A stretch of DNA of 64,000 bases from JAGLOK01 sp963677605 (GCA_963677605.2 CAXXDX010000007.1:1-64000); one strand, 5' to 3'. Shown: positions 7,928 to 16,094, counted from the stretch's first letter. Numbers and translations are program-made. The notes: generated from the letters alone by a model not told the origin.

Positions 7928-8848
7928 TTAGGTGTTTGTTTCGTATTGTGTCAATATGCTTTTGAGTCTCCTTTGAATTTCATCCCTAACAAACTCAGGC
8001 TCTATAACTTCCGCATTTTCTCCGTAAGACAAAATGTGCGAATATACCCATTCATCCATCGGAAAACCCACAGTAACTATATAGCTTCCATCATCCTGCT
8101 TTATAATATCGTCTCGGCTGTACCAATCATATATCATATATGCAGCCTGAGGTTTAAACCTGATTTTAAGCTCAACTATCCGAAAATGTGTGCTTTGTTC
8201 TTTTTGTTTAGGAGGTATAAGCATATATTCTTCTCTGGGAAAATTCTCATCGGTAAGTTTTATTTCCTGCATGCGTGTTATTTTAAACATCCTGACATCT
8301 TTTTTATCCGCGCAATATGCCCACACATACCATGACCGCGCTTTAAACATAAGTTTAAGCGGAGCCAGTTTGCGATCTGTTTTCTGTCCATATGAGCTGC
8401 TATATGATGTTTTTATCCATCTTCTTTCAAGAATCGCGGATTTAAGCTTTTGAAATGAATCATTCAGCTCTTTTGTAGTGTCCCATTCCGTAAAATCTAT
8501 GTCCACCCAATCATCCGGTTTATAGTTTTTAAAAAGCGCTGAAAGCTTTTCGATTGCCGCGTTCATTCCATGAATCCCGGTAGCTCCCATTGCCCCAACT
8601 GACAGCATTATGCTTTCAATATCTTCGTCTTTCAGCATAGTCTTATCCAGCTTATAACCATCCATCAGTGATATTCCGCCACCCCTGCCTTTTTTCATAT
8701 AAACAGGTACACCCGAAACCGAAAGCACATCTATATCGCGGTATATTGTTCTTTGCGACACATCAAAACGCTCCGCAAGCTCTCTTGCAGAAACAGTTCC
8801 TCTTGATATAAGTAATGTTACTATGTTAAAAAGCCGCTCTGTACGCAT
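7928..8848 (-). CDS. YafY-like HTH/WYL-domain transcriptional regulator
   Basis: 306 residues with the same layout as the regulator at 3619-4518: an HTH near residues 10-45 (ARELAERFDVSQRTIYRDIDVLS), 'GGISLMDGYKLDK' and a WYL domain near 145-215 ('RSWYVWAYCADKKDVRMFKITRM'). The start codon ATG follows the stop TAA of the acetyltransferase gene with no gap, so translation is coupled. The promoter with TTGTCA and TATAGT at 9622-9650 would serve both genes, and the regulator may control its own operon. Confidence 0.85.
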   Translation of the reverse strand: MRTERLFNIVTLLISRGTVSARELAERFDVSQRTIYRDIDVLSVSGVPVYMKKGRGGGISLMDGYKLDKTMLKDEDIESIMLSVGAMGATGIHGMNAAIEKLSALFKNYKPDDWVDIDFTEWDTTKELNDSFQKLKSAILERRWIKTSYSSSYGQKTDRKLAPLKLMFKARSWYVWAYCADKKDVRMFKITRMQEIKLTDENFPREEYMLIPPKQKEQSTHFRIVELKIRFKPQAAYMIYDWYSRDDIIKQDDGSYIVTVGFPMDEWVYSHILSYGENAEVIEPEFVRDEIQRRLKSILTQYETNT

Positions 8849-9598
8849 TTATTTACCCGCAAATCCCAAGAATTTCTTTTCTGTCAAAATTTCGTTTGTT
8901 AAAAATACACCTTCTCTAAAAAGCGTATATGTCGTAAACGGCGTCGGTGCCGACTGTGCCTGAACTGTTGTTTCAATTTTATTGATTTTCAAATCGACAT
9001 CGTTTTCCTTAGCAACGTTTTCGATTATTTTCACATATTTATCCGTATGAGGGCACTGGTTTGTATAATACAAAACAAACCCTTTATCATCTATTTTTCC
9101 GCCAACTGCACAAGCTTCAAATTTTGGTTTTGCATAATCTTTATTAAAAGGCAGATATAATAGCTCAAAGTACGGCTCGGCTAAATCACATACTTTAAAC
9201 CCTTTGTGTTTAAGATATCCTGAATCGGATAAAAACGGCTTCTTTTTAGCCGATGACAGCACAACAAGCCCCTGCTTTCCTTTGCTTTTTGTATCTTCTA
9301 TGCATTCTTCCAAAAGCTTGTTCGCATATCCCTGTCCCTTAAACTTTCCCGACACCCAGAAGCAGTTAATATACATATAGTTGGGTGCATGAATAGGTGC
9401 AAAAGCATATTCTGCAGGAATGTATTCAATAAAAACTTTCCCGCGCTCATCAAGTTTTTTAAAAACAAGCCCATCACGAAAGCGTTCTTTCATCCATTCT
9501 TTTTTACTGCCCACACAATTTTCACCCTTTTTATCTGAGATTGCGCAGCAAATATGTTCTTTTTCAATATTGTCTATTGTTACATCAATTATTGGCAT
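8849..9598 (-). CDS. GNAT acetyltransferase with C-terminal YoaP domain
   Basis: 249 residues. The N-terminal part has a GNAT core with the acetyl-CoA loop 'SGKFKGQGYANKLL' (Q/R-x2-G-x-G/A type) near residue 85 and 'KGKQGLVVLSS' after it. The C-terminal part from about residue 165 has 'VLYYTNQCPHTDKYV' and 'PTPFTTYTLFREGVFLTNEIL', the pattern of the YoaP domain found after a GNAT domain in Firmicutes. The acetylated substrate is unknown. GGAGG lies upstream of the ATG. It is the first gene in an operon with the WYL regulator. Confidence 0.8.
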   Translation of the reverse strand: MPIIDVTIDNIEKEHICCAISDKKGENCVGSKKEWMKERFRDGLVFKKLDERGKVFIEYIPAEYAFAPIHAPNYMYINCFWVSGKFKGQGYANKLLEECIEDTKSKGKQGLVVLSSAKKKPFLSDSGYLKHKGFKVCDLAEPYFELLYLPFNKDYAKPKFEACAVGGKIDDKGFVLYYTNQCPHTDKYVKIIENVAKENDVDLKINKIETTVQAQSAPTPFTTYTLFREGVFLTNEILTEKKFLGFAGK

Positions 9599-9621
9599 AG
9601 GGTATAAGCCTCCGCTTTTTA

Positions 9622-9736
9622 ACTATATTATATCCCCTGTAATATGACAAGTAGATGTCTTATTAAACTCTGTAATGATCATTTTATTTCTTAGTAATTG
9701 TCTACTAGACAAAGTCATTCTCTTCTTAGGTATAAT
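9622..9736. promoter_or_regulatory. Divergent promoter region with a perfect 15-bp palindrome
   Basis: On the minus strand TTGTCA (9645-9650) and TATAGT (9622-9627) with a 17-base spacer form a good promoter for the acetyltransferase-WYL operon. On the plus strand TATAAT (9731-9736) is preceded at -35 distance by the right half of TTGTCTACTAGACAA (9698-9712), a perfect 7-1-7 palindrome. A partial site GACA-N6-TGTC overlaps the minus-strand -35 at 9646-9659. The arrangement suggests one repressor acting both ways, with the WYL protein as candidate. No plus-strand gene follows. Confidence 0.5.
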
Positions 9737-9785
9737 GACCGCAGTTAGAAAAGTACATAAAATTCAATTACCTAATATCAATTAA

Positions 9786-9829
9786 AAATCGTTATAATAA
9801 AAAAATATGACGATTTACCATCATATTTT
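9786..9829. terminator. AT-rich hairpin with an alternative pairing, past the cupin gene
   Basis: AAAATATGA (9802-9810) pairs with TCATATTTT (9821-9829); on the minus strand the stem runs into T's, so it may end the cupin transcript. An alternative pairing of AAATCGT (9786-9792) with ACGATTT (9810-9816) cannot form at the same time. Confidence 0.4.
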
Positions 9830-9854
9830 CTATTAAGATATAAATTAAATATTT

Positions 9855-10364
9855 TTATTTGAATTCCTTTATTGCCTCGCTCCATGCTTCAAGAACATTG
9901 TCTTCACCCTCAAAATAATCAACCGTATTATCTTTCATGTGAATCTGCCTGAAATTGTCTCCATAGATATTTATTTTGCCTGTATCAGGGTATTCACATA
10001 CGTTAAAATCAACAGTGATGCTTAAGTCTAAATATTCACAAACATAATCCGTGTGATTATAAAGCTGATGAGCTCCCGTTTTTCCCTTTTCAAAAAATAT
10101 CACATCGCCCTGTTTTACTTCGCTAAATCCATCAGGTGTTCTTAACAATGCTCTTCCGGACAATATCACAAATGTTTCTTCCGAGTTATGATGAAAGTGA
10201 TATGGATAGGAAACCTTACCCGGTTCCAGCCCAACAATGCTGCCATCCATCTGCTGCGAATCCGCAAGCTCTGAAAGCCTTTTTGTATGCTTCCATATAA
10301 ATTCCTCAGGTCCTCTCTGTTTATAGGCCATGTCCATTTCTTCACTTCTCATGATATAAGGCAT
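9855..10364 (-). CDS. Cupin-domain protein
   Basis: 169 residues. The cupin motif 1 is seen as 'YPYHFHHNSEETFVILSGRALL' around residues 53-75 (two histidines and a glutamate as likely metal ligands), followed by 'VKQGDVIFFEKGKTGAHQLYNHTDYVCEYLDL' as motif 2 with its histidine. A single beta-barrel metal-binding domain is therefore clear, but the ligand is not. GGAG is six bases before the ATG at 10364, which decides this start over two in-frame internal ATGs. It is read in the same direction as the glutathione peroxidase gene, 28 bases downstream of it, and may share its message. Confidence 0.8.
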   Translation of the reverse strand: MPYIMRSEEMDMAYKQRGPEEFIWKHTKRLSELADSQQMDGSIVGLEPGKVSYPYHFHHNSEETFVILSGRALLRTPDGFSEVKQGDVIFFEKGKTGAHQLYNHTDYVCEYLDLSITVDFNVCEYPDTGKINIYGDNFRQIHMKDNTVDYFEGEDNVLEAWSEAIKEFK

Positions 10365-10392
10365 AATATTCTCCTATGTTTTATATTCAATA

Positions 10393-10869
10393 TTATACCA
10401 GAAGTTTTTCAATATCTTTTTTTATTTTGTCAGGTTTAACAGTGGGTGCAAATCTTGCTACGACTTCGCCGTCAGCATTTACAAGAAATTTTGTAAAATT
10501 CCATTTAATATCTTTTCCGAGCATTGCTTTTTTCTGAGACTTTAGATACGTATAAAGTTCTGATTCGTTTTCGCCGTTTACATCAATTTTTGCAAACTGA
10601 GGAAAGGTAGTTCCGTAGTTCAGCGTACAAAATTCATGTATTCCTTCATCGCTTTCAGGTGCCTGATTTGCAAACTGATTGCACGGAAAGTCAAGTATCT
10701 CAAACCCTTTGCCACTATATTCTTCGTACAGTTTTTGAAGCCCTTCATATTGCGGAGTAAAGCCGCATCTTGTCGCTGTGTTTACAACAAGCAAAGCTTT
10801 CCCCTTATAGTCGCCCAATGAAACATCGTTGCCTTGCAGATCTTTTACGTTAATATCATATAAATTCAT
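10393..10869 (-). CDS. Glutathione peroxidase-family thiol peroxidase (Cys type)
   Basis: 158 residues, the usual bacterial length. The catalytic segment 'NTATRCGFTPQY' puts cysteine at residue 35 where selenocysteine or cysteine occurs in this family; 'FPCNQF' gives the glutamine and resolving-type cysteine and 'KWNFTKFLV' the tryptophan of the active-site tetrad. Such proteins in Firmicutes usually take electrons from thioredoxin and reduce hydroperoxides in the cytosol. The gene is divergent from an OhrR-type regulator, and a perfect OhrR-like box covers its -10 element. Expression should therefore rise with organic peroxide stress. Confidence 0.9.
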   Translation of the reverse strand: MNLYDINVKDLQGNDVSLGDYKGKALLVVNTATRCGFTPQYEGLQKLYEEYSGKGFEILDFPCNQFANQAPESDEGIHEFCTLNYGTTFPQFAKIDVNGENESELYTYLKSQKKAMLGKDIKWNFTKFLVNADGEVVARFAPTVKPDKIKKDIEKLLV

Positions 10870-10890
10870 TTTACACCTCGTTTAATTTAT

Positions 10891-10967
10891 TACAATTGAA
10901 TTGTACACAATCCTTTATTGATTGTCAAGCTTGAAATTATAAAAATATCGTGTAAAATTAAATTGAA
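10891..10967. promoter_or_regulatory. Divergent promoters with two OhrR-type operators
   Basis: TACAATTGAATTGTA at 10891-10905 is a perfect TACAATT-N-AATTGTA inverted repeat, the known OhrR box form. The minus-strand promoter TTGACA (10923-10928), 17 bases, TACAAT (10900-10905) has its -10 inside this box. A second, weaker box TAAAATTAAATTGAA (10953-10967, 12 of 14 positions) overlaps the plus-strand -10 TAAAAT (10953-10958), paired with TTGAAA at 10931-10936. This would let one repressor control both the peroxidase and itself. Confidence 0.75.
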
Positions 10968-10995
10968 AGCAATTATATTTAACGGAAGTGATACT

Positions 10996-11448
10996 ATGGC
11001 AATTAATAAAGATGAAATTTTAAAGCTGGACAATCAGATTTGTTTCGCTTTTTATGTGTGCTCAAAAGAAATAATTAAAAAATATAAACCACTACTCGAC
11101 CCGCTTGGTCTTACATACACAGGCTATATTGCCATGCTTGCGCTTTGGGAGCAAGACAATATTCCAGTAAAGGACCTTGGAAAAAGGCTTTATCTTGATT
11201 CCGGAACGCTGACACCCCTTCTTAAAAAGCTAGAAGCAAAAGGATTTGTAGACCGCATAAGAAGCGAAGAGGACGAAAGGACTGTAAATATCGTATTAAC
11301 TGCTGAAGGAAGAAAATTAAAAAGCAAAGCAGTAGATGTTCCTCAAAGCCTGCTTTGCTCAGTTTATGATAACCAAGAAATTGATACCATAGGGGCTAAA
11401 AACCTTCTATCCTCGCTGCATGGTCTAATGGAGACTTTAAGCGAGTAG
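10996..11448 (+). CDS. OhrR-type MarR family peroxide-sensing regulator
   Basis: 150 residues. 'LDNQICFAFYVCSKEIIKKYKPLLDPLGLTY' at the N-terminus closely follows the Bacillus OhrR pattern, with the reactive cysteine at residue 16. The winged HTH follows: 'VKDLGKRLYLDSGTLTPLLKKLEAKGFVDR' and the wing 'RSEEDERTVNIVLTAEGR'. OhrR is a dimeric repressor released when this cysteine is oxidised by organic hydroperoxides. ATG at 10996 is preceded by GGAAGTG; upstream in-frame codons are not needed. It faces the peroxidase gene, and convergent with an AraC gene one base away at the 3' end. Confidence 0.88.
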   Translation: MAINKDEILKLDNQICFAFYVCSKEIIKKYKPLLDPLGLTYTGYIAMLALWEQDNIPVKDLGKRLYLDSGTLTPLLKKLEAKGFVDRIRSEEDERTVNIVLTAEGRKLKSKAVDVPQSLLCSVYDNQEIDTIGAKNLLSSLHGLMETLSE

Positions 11449-11449
11449 T

Positions 11450-12349
11450 TTATTTTATCCTGCGCATAAACGCCTGACCATATTTTTCCGGATTATGCCT
11501 TTGATATGTCGGATATCTGTCATCAAATTCAAATCCGTGTTCTTTTGGATCCCATTCTTCCTCTGCTTCACACAGTGCGTGAAACACTGATGCGTCCATT
11601 GTGTCAAAATCATAAGGAGGATGATGGAATACCACATACTTCCCTTCAGGCACAATAAAGTCCTCGAAGAAATCCGGTACTTCGCCTACATAGTCCTTCG
11701 GAAGTTCCACGCCGTAGATATAACCGCGTTTTCCGTCTTCGTAAAACCAGCCTCCTACCTGTCCATTGAAGCCTTCCTCTCCCAATATACTGGCAAGCAG
11801 TCCGCATACAGTATCGCAATCCTGCCCCTGGATTTTTTCCTGTGCTTCCCAAAACTCAAAGTATCCATCGGCATTAATGTTTTTTATACCGATAAACCTA
11901 TGTTCAGGCATTACCTGTATCGCAACAGTCAAGTCTTTTTTAACATCTTTCATGATTTTTAATTCTCCCAATCCAAGATAGTAAGGGTTGTAAACATTTC
12001 GCTTTATAAGAAGCGGCAGAGGCTTCAGCCATTTCCTATACGTACTCGGATTTAGCCCGAAAGCCTTCTTAAAAGAACGTGTGAATGCTTCCTGTGATGA
12101 AAAGCCATACTTGACTGCAATATCCAATATGCGCATATCAGTGTTTCGCAAGTCAAGTACTGCCTGGCTTACTTTTCTCATTCGGATATAGTCGCGAAGC
12201 GTCATTCCTGTGTGCTCATGAAACTTCTTCGTGGCATAAAACGGCGAGTAATTTGCCTTCATAGCCACTTCTTCCAAAGTCATTATTTTTTCTAAACCAT
12301 CTTCCACACAGTCAATCATTTTCTGTACGCTTTTTTCCATTTCAAGCAA
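11450..12349 (-). CDS. AraC family regulator with GyrI-like effector domain
   Basis: 299 residues. Two AraC-type HTH motifs lie in residues 15-110: 'MTLEEVAMKANYSPFYATKKFHEHTGMTLRDYIRMRKV' and 'ILDIAVKYGFSSQEAFTRSFKKAFGLNPSTYRK'. From about residue 135 to the end is a GyrI-like (SOUL/BmrR-type) small-molecule binding domain, ending with 'EDFIVPEGKYVVFHHP'. Such proteins often activate efflux or detoxification genes in response to cationic drugs. The start appears to be TTG at 12349, eight bases after GGAGG; the ATG at 12340 is too far from that site. It lies one base from the convergent ohrR-type gene. Confidence 0.85.
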   Translation of the reverse strand: MLEMEKSVQKMIDCVEDGLEKIMTLEEVAMKANYSPFYATKKFHEHTGMTLRDYIRMRKVSQAVLDLRNTDMRILDIAVKYGFSSQEAFTRSFKKAFGLNPSTYRKWLKPLPLLIKRNVYNPYYLGLGELKIMKDVKKDLTVAIQVMPEHRFIGIKNINADGYFEFWEAQEKIQGQDCDTVCGLLASILGEEGFNGQVGGWFYEDGKRGYIYGVELPKDYVGEVPDFFEDFIVPEGKYVVFHHPPYDFDTMDASVFHALCEAEEEWDPKEHGFEFDDRYPTYQRHNPEKYGQAFMRRIK

Positions 12350-12415
12350 AGTGAATACCTCCCTTCCAAAAGCATTTTACCAAAAACCAATCCTCAAAAC
12401 CTGACTTGGATTGCT

Positions 12416-12976
12416 TTAAGCCGAACCTGTAATTTTTCCGCTAATATAATCCATTATACTTTGCATTTCTACTTTATAGTTTTTTTCCACAGCAAAATAT
12501 GTGCAGCCCTTATTCTCACACTCCGCTCTTAATTCTTCACTCTGCCTAATATATTCTTCCATAGTTTCGGAAAACACATAACCTCTCTTTTCAATTACCC
12601 GTGCATACTTGTATGTGATATCAGGATAATTATTTTTTATATATTCGGGAGTAAAGCCTATAAACACGGATACTATATCCTGTAAATAGCTCTCATCGAA
12701 ATTGTATACAAGGTGCGGCAGTATATAGCACCCTTCAACAATCACACTCTGTCCATTTTCGATATTAGTTTTTATAATTCCTTTAACAATGGGCCACATA
12801 ATTTCTCCCAAAGTCCTATAATCTTGAACAGGTGAATATTTTTCCTCATCAAGACCACGGCACAAACCCATCTTAAGATGGTCCAAACTGAGATATGTAA
12901 TCTTATGTTTTTCAAGCAGTTTCTGCGCAAGAAAAGTTTTCCCCGTGTGGCTCATGCCTCCGATAAGTATTATCAT
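12416..12976 (-). CDS. P-loop nucleoside/small-molecule kinase-like protein
   Basis: About 186 residues. A Walker A motif GGMSHTGKT is at the N-terminus and 'YLSLDHLKMGL' gives a D/H region as in small ATP-dependent kinases. 'NGQSVIVEGCYILPHLV' is a likely Walker B-type strand. The substrate is unknown; the fold resembles adenylate kinase or AAA-33 type kinases. The second of two adjacent ATGs (12976) is preferred because GGAGG lies five bases upstream. An isolated gene between terminators. Confidence 0.65.
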   Translation of the reverse strand: MIILIGGMSHTGKTFLAQKLLEKHKITYLSLDHLKMGLCRGLDEEKYSPVQDYRTLGEIMWPIVKGIIKTNIENGQSVIVEGCYILPHLVYNFDESYLQDIVSVFIGFTPEYIKNNYPDITYKYARVIEKRGYVFSETMEEYIRQSEELRAECENKGCTYFAVEKNYKVEMQSIMDYISGKITGSA

Positions 12977-13003
12977 CATTTCCTCCAAAACTTATAAAGC
13001 AAA

Positions 13004-13022
13004 GCACAGCGAAACGCTGTGC
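13004..13022 (-). terminator. Intrinsic terminator after the lipoprotein gene
   Basis: GCACAGCG (13004-13011) and CGCTGTGC (13015-13022) form an 8-bp stem with a 3-base loop. On the minus strand it is followed by TTTGCTTTAT. It lies just after the stop at 13047. Confidence 0.7.
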
Positions 13023-13046
13023 CAATATAATTTAAAGCATTCTGTA

Positions 13047-13868
13047 CTATTTTTGTTTAAACTCCGAATAAGTATATATATCAAAATGTTCCACAGTCAC
13101 CGTGCCTTCCTCATGTGTTGCGATTTCAAACTGCCATGACTGGTTCTGATACCCTATACCACTTTGCGTTTCTCCCAATTCAACAATTGCGGCTGACGGA
13201 TTGTCGCTTTCTTCATCTAAAAATATTATGCAGTTAAATGTTCCGTCGCTTTCCATTGCCATAAACAAATTATACCACTTATCAGTTTCAAGCATTAAGT
13301 CCCCATCAAACGTAAAAGGATTGCTTTCAGTGTATGTAAACACCAAAGGCTCCCCTTCGCTTCCGAAATAGACTCCGAAATCATTGTCGCCTAAAAAAGA
13401 AAGATAAATACCGGCAGTTGATGTCTTAAACCTAATAAAAACAGCCTGTCCGCCCAATGGCAAAGCCCCATCATATTCATCAAGACGTGTTATAAGAGGC
13501 ATGTGCTCGTTCACATTGGGCACAAATGTGAATTCATACCCTCCGTCTCCCAGCTTTTTTTCTTGGATGTCTCCGAAAGAGCTTCCTTGGTTTCCATTCA
13601 TATCCTCTGTCGTTTCCATGTAAATCATCTTGCCGTCGGATATAAGGTTCATAACATATTCCATATCCTTATGTACAGCTGACGGTGTCACATCAGTTTC
13701 AGCCGGAGTAGGTTCTTGAGTTGCAATCTCTTGTGTTTCTTTCACTTTAGTCGCTTCAATAACCTTTTCTGTTTCCTGGCTTGTTTCGGGAACATCCTTT
13801 TTTTCACAGGCACAAGTCAGTAGTATAAGAAAAGCAGCCAGCATTAAAGTTATACTTTTTTTATTCAT
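13047..13868 (-). CDS. Secreted lipoprotein of unknown function
   Basis: About 273 residues. The N-terminus MNKKSITLMLAAFLILLTC has a lysine-rich start, a hydrophobic core and a cysteine pair (LLTCAC) that fits a type II signal peptide, so the mature protein should be membrane-anchored outside the cell. A Thr/Glu-rich linker runs to about residue 70. The rest is predicted beta-rich ('SSFGDIQEKKLGDGGYEFTF', 'AVFIRFKTSTAGIYLSF', 'KWYNLFMAMESDGTFNC') and resembles a concanavalin/LamG-like fold, but I do not recognise the family. ATG 13868 is preferred over 13874 since AAGGGG is eight bases upstream. Confidence 0.65.
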   Translation of the reverse strand: MNKKSITLMLAAFLILLTCACEKKDVPETSQETEKVIEATKVKETQEIATQEPTPAETDVTPSAVHKDMEYVMNLISDGKMIYMETTEDMNGNQGSSFGDIQEKKLGDGGYEFTFVPNVNEHMPLITRLDEYDGALPLGGQAVFIRFKTSTAGIYLSFLGDNDFGVYFGSEGEPLVFTYTESNPFTFDGDLMLETDKWYNLFMAMESDGTFNCIIFLDEESDNPSAAIVELGETQSGIGYQNQSWQFEIATHEEGTVTVEHFDIYTYSEFKQK

Positions 13869-14067
13869 ATCCATATCCCCTTAGTGCAGTATTGTGAATC
13901 ATTGTGTAATGTAATAATTTTGCTATAGTAACAGTATATCAGAAAACCTTTTAAATAGTATATATAACTCATCATGATATGACTCGCAGTTTTTTAACAC
14001 TATCATAATATTTCTTCTGATGATTATTGCTTGCCCATGTTGTATAATATTTATACGGAGGAGATTT

Positions 14068-14748
14068 ATGTCAATTATAATAATTCTGATTATAATGGTG
14101 GTTTTATGGCTGCTGGTAGAGATACTGTCAGTTGTTTTAAAAATGACGGGTTTGGATTTATCCAAAGCCCGCTTTCAGGTTATTTCTATAATTACGCATA
14201 CGGGTTTTACAACACGCGAATCAGAGCTTATCGCACAGCATTCGGCACGCCGTAAAATAGCCAGCTGGCTGATGATTGTAAGCTATGTTGCTCAGGTGAC
14301 CATCATCTCTCTTTTTGTAAACATTTTAACGCAAAATGAAAAACAGCTTTTGTCACTTGGTATATTGCTTCTTGCTGCTGTAGTTTTTGTTATGGTTCTG
14401 ACACGCACAAAATATGTGTATTCAAAATTTAACCGCCTTGTGGAAAAGATGCTCTCAAAAAGGATAACGAAACAAAAAAGGAGATCAATTGACAGTATAT
14501 TAAAGGTTTCTCCAGGATACGGGGTTTACGAGTTCGTTCTTGACGACGACAATCCATACTGCAACCTTTCGCTAAATGATGCAAAGCTAAACCACATGCA
14601 GATACATGTGCTGAAAGTTGAGCGCGGTGCAAAAGCAGTTGATTTTCCGGATGCAGAGTTTGTTCTTCAACAGGGCGATAAACTTGTTCTCTACGGAAAT
14701 ACAGAATCCGTAACACAGATTGCGCTTGGCAATTTGGATGCGAAATAA
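14068..14748 (+). CDS. Membrane protein with TrkA-C (RCK_C) domain
   Basis: 226 residues. Two or three membrane segments occupy the first 110 residues: about 2-22, then 'GFTTRESELIAQHSARRKIASWLMIVSYV' leading into a second and a third near 90-108. Residues about 145-225 ('SPGYGVYEFVLDDDNPYCNLSLNDAKLN...LQQGDKLVLYGNTESVTQI') form a TrkA C-terminal domain, which in ion transport systems binds a nucleotide or cyclic dinucleotide. It may regulate potassium or related ion flow, but has no selectivity filter that I can identify. GGAGGAG precedes the ATG and a terminator at 14767-14788 follows. Confidence 0.7.
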   Translation: MSIIIILIIMVVLWLLVEILSVVLKMTGLDLSKARFQVISIITHTGFTTRESELIAQHSARRKIASWLMIVSYVAQVTIISLFVNILTQNEKQLLSLGILLLAAVVFVMVLTRTKYVYSKFNRLVEKMLSKRITKQKRRSIDSILKVSPGYGVYEFVLDDDNPYCNLSLNDAKLNHMQIHVLKVERGAKAVDFPDAEFVLQQGDKLVLYGNTESVTQIALGNLDAK

Positions 14749-14766
14749 TAATTCATTAATAAATTA

Positions 14767-14788
14767 AAAACGGCCAAACAGCCGTTTT
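14767..14788 (+). terminator. Intrinsic terminator after the TrkA-C membrane protein gene
   Basis: AAAACGGC (14767-14774), a 6-base loop and GCCGTTTT (14781-14788), then more T's. It can act in both directions, and the small gene at 14843-15037 converges on it. Confidence 0.85.
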
Positions 14789-14842
14789 TAATTTTGTCTT
14801 TTTTGTTTATATAAAGTTATGCTGTAATATCAATATGTAAGT

Positions 14843-15037
14843 TTATTTGTCTTTTCTTGTATTAATTTTAAATGGCAGATATAGCGGACAGAAATTAATA
14901 AATGCAGTTATAATAAGAACAACTCCTAAAAGACCTATCCAGCGCCAGCCGCTTTGTATAATAAATATCAAAACAATTAAAACAATTCCTAATACTATTC
15001 GAATCCATTTATCTAAATTTCCAATGTTTTTTGTCAT
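14843..15037 (-). CDS. DUF2892 small inner-membrane protein
   Basis: 64 residues. 'MTKNIGNLDKWIRIVLGI' opens the sequence and matches the N-GxxDR-x-R-x2-G signature of DUF2892 proteins. Two membrane helices follow (about 12-30 and 33-50), with 'NFCPLYLPFKIN' near the end, the C-P-L-Y motif of this family. Related domains accompany rhodanese or sulfur-handling proteins, but the protein stands alone here. AAGGATG precedes the ATG. Confidence 0.8.
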   Translation of the reverse strand: MTKNIGNLDKWIRIVLGIVLIVLIFIIQSGWRWIGLLGVVLIITAFINFCPLYLPFKINTRKDK

Positions 15038-15136
15038 AATAACATCATCCTTTCATTTGTTATGAACTCATGTTTTATAATTATATTATTAATCAAGAAA
15101 TCCAATTTGTAAGTGATAATGTCACATATTAAAAAA

Positions 15137-15153
15137 GCTGCCTGAATGGCAGC
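15137..15153 (-). terminator. Intrinsic terminator after the membrane protein gene at 15180
   Basis: GCTGCC (15137-15142) and GGCAGC (15148-15153) pair; on the minus strand the stem is followed by six T's. Confidence 0.8.
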
Positions 15154-15179
15154 AAGTTGAATTAGTTTTTCATATGTTA

Positions 15180-16085
15180 TTAGGATATCCATTCAATAAA
15201 GAATATCAGGAAATACCCAACAAGGGCAGAAGCTAGGTTTGATACAACCGCCGCCAGTATTTTCGTTTTAACATTGTATTCTTTAATATAAGACAAATAA
15301 ATAATGCATTCAGCAACAAGTATTGCTATAGATGCGATAAAGAATATGATTAATGCTGTCTGTCCTCCTAAGATAACCTGAGATACCAACAGTATGCACA
15401 AAACAAGTTGGGTAGATATTATTGTTTTTATGGCCAATCCCTCAGGTTTAGAAGATTTTATTCCAAACGCTTCTATAATCGTAAGTTTAATTAGAAAAGC
15501 TGCAAACAAACGCACAAAGAAAATCAACAAAATGCTCATCCATGGAAATATCTCTGTAACATTGCCTATGCTAGCATTTATTTCTTTGTTTCTATCGATT
15601 TCACCTATATCAAAGCGAACTTTACTATGATAGCCTCTGATTTTAATTAAATCAGAAACGATTAACTTGCCATCTCTGGTTTGAATTATTATTTTAAACT
15701 GCTTTGGCAATCCTTCTCCCCAGAATTCATGCCGTATGCTTCCATCCTCAACTATATAACCTTCAAATCCGCCTATAAACTCTTCTTCGCTGCCTGAAAG
15801 CATAGCCGGATGGTATCCTTCATTGTCCTGGTATTCAATCAGGTTTTCAACTATACTTTCTACAGTATCGCCTACAGTTCTTTTGTAATTTATATCACTA
15901 TCATTTACAAGAAGGTCCAGCCAATAGTCTACAGTATCCATACCTTCTACATATATCTTCAGCGACCGTTCGGGTAACATTTCACCTTTTACAAACTGTC
16001 CGAAAATACCAACACAAACCAATATAACTAATATAATGGTTACAACATATTTCAATTTTCTTGTTTCTGTTTCTTTATACATCAT
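15180..16085 (-). CDS. Membrane protein of unknown function
   Basis: 301 residues. One N-terminal membrane helix (about 12-32) leads into an extracytoplasmic region of about 140 residues, followed by four hydrophobic helices (about 180-200, 213-232, 242-264 and 275-296). I do not recognise the family. The gene lies just after the leuA terminator, and its ATG has no Shine-Dalgarno; instead TGATATAAT ends nine bases upstream, so the message may be leaderless or nearly so. A terminator at 15137-15153 closes a one-gene unit. Confidence 0.7.
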   Translation of the reverse strand: MMYKETETRKLKYVVTIILVILVCVGIFGQFVKGEMLPERSLKIYVEGMDTVDYWLDLLVNDSDINYKRTVGDTVESIVENLIEYQDNEGYHPAMLSGSEEEFIGGFEGYIVEDGSIRHEFWGEGLPKQFKIIIQTRDGKLIVSDLIKIRGYHSKVRFDIGEIDRNKEINASIGNVTEIFPWMSILLIFFVRLFAAFLIKLTIIEAFGIKSSKPEGLAIKTIISTQLVLCILLVSQVILGGQTALIIFFIASIAILVAECIIYLSYIKEYNVKTKILAAVVSNLASALVGYFLIFFIEWIS

Positions 16086-16094
16086 AATAGAATT

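Noticed and set aside
10759..10776. Selenocysteine glutathione peroxidase
   Set aside because: The catalytic codon reads as a plain cysteine codon (C35) and no in-frame TGA is present.
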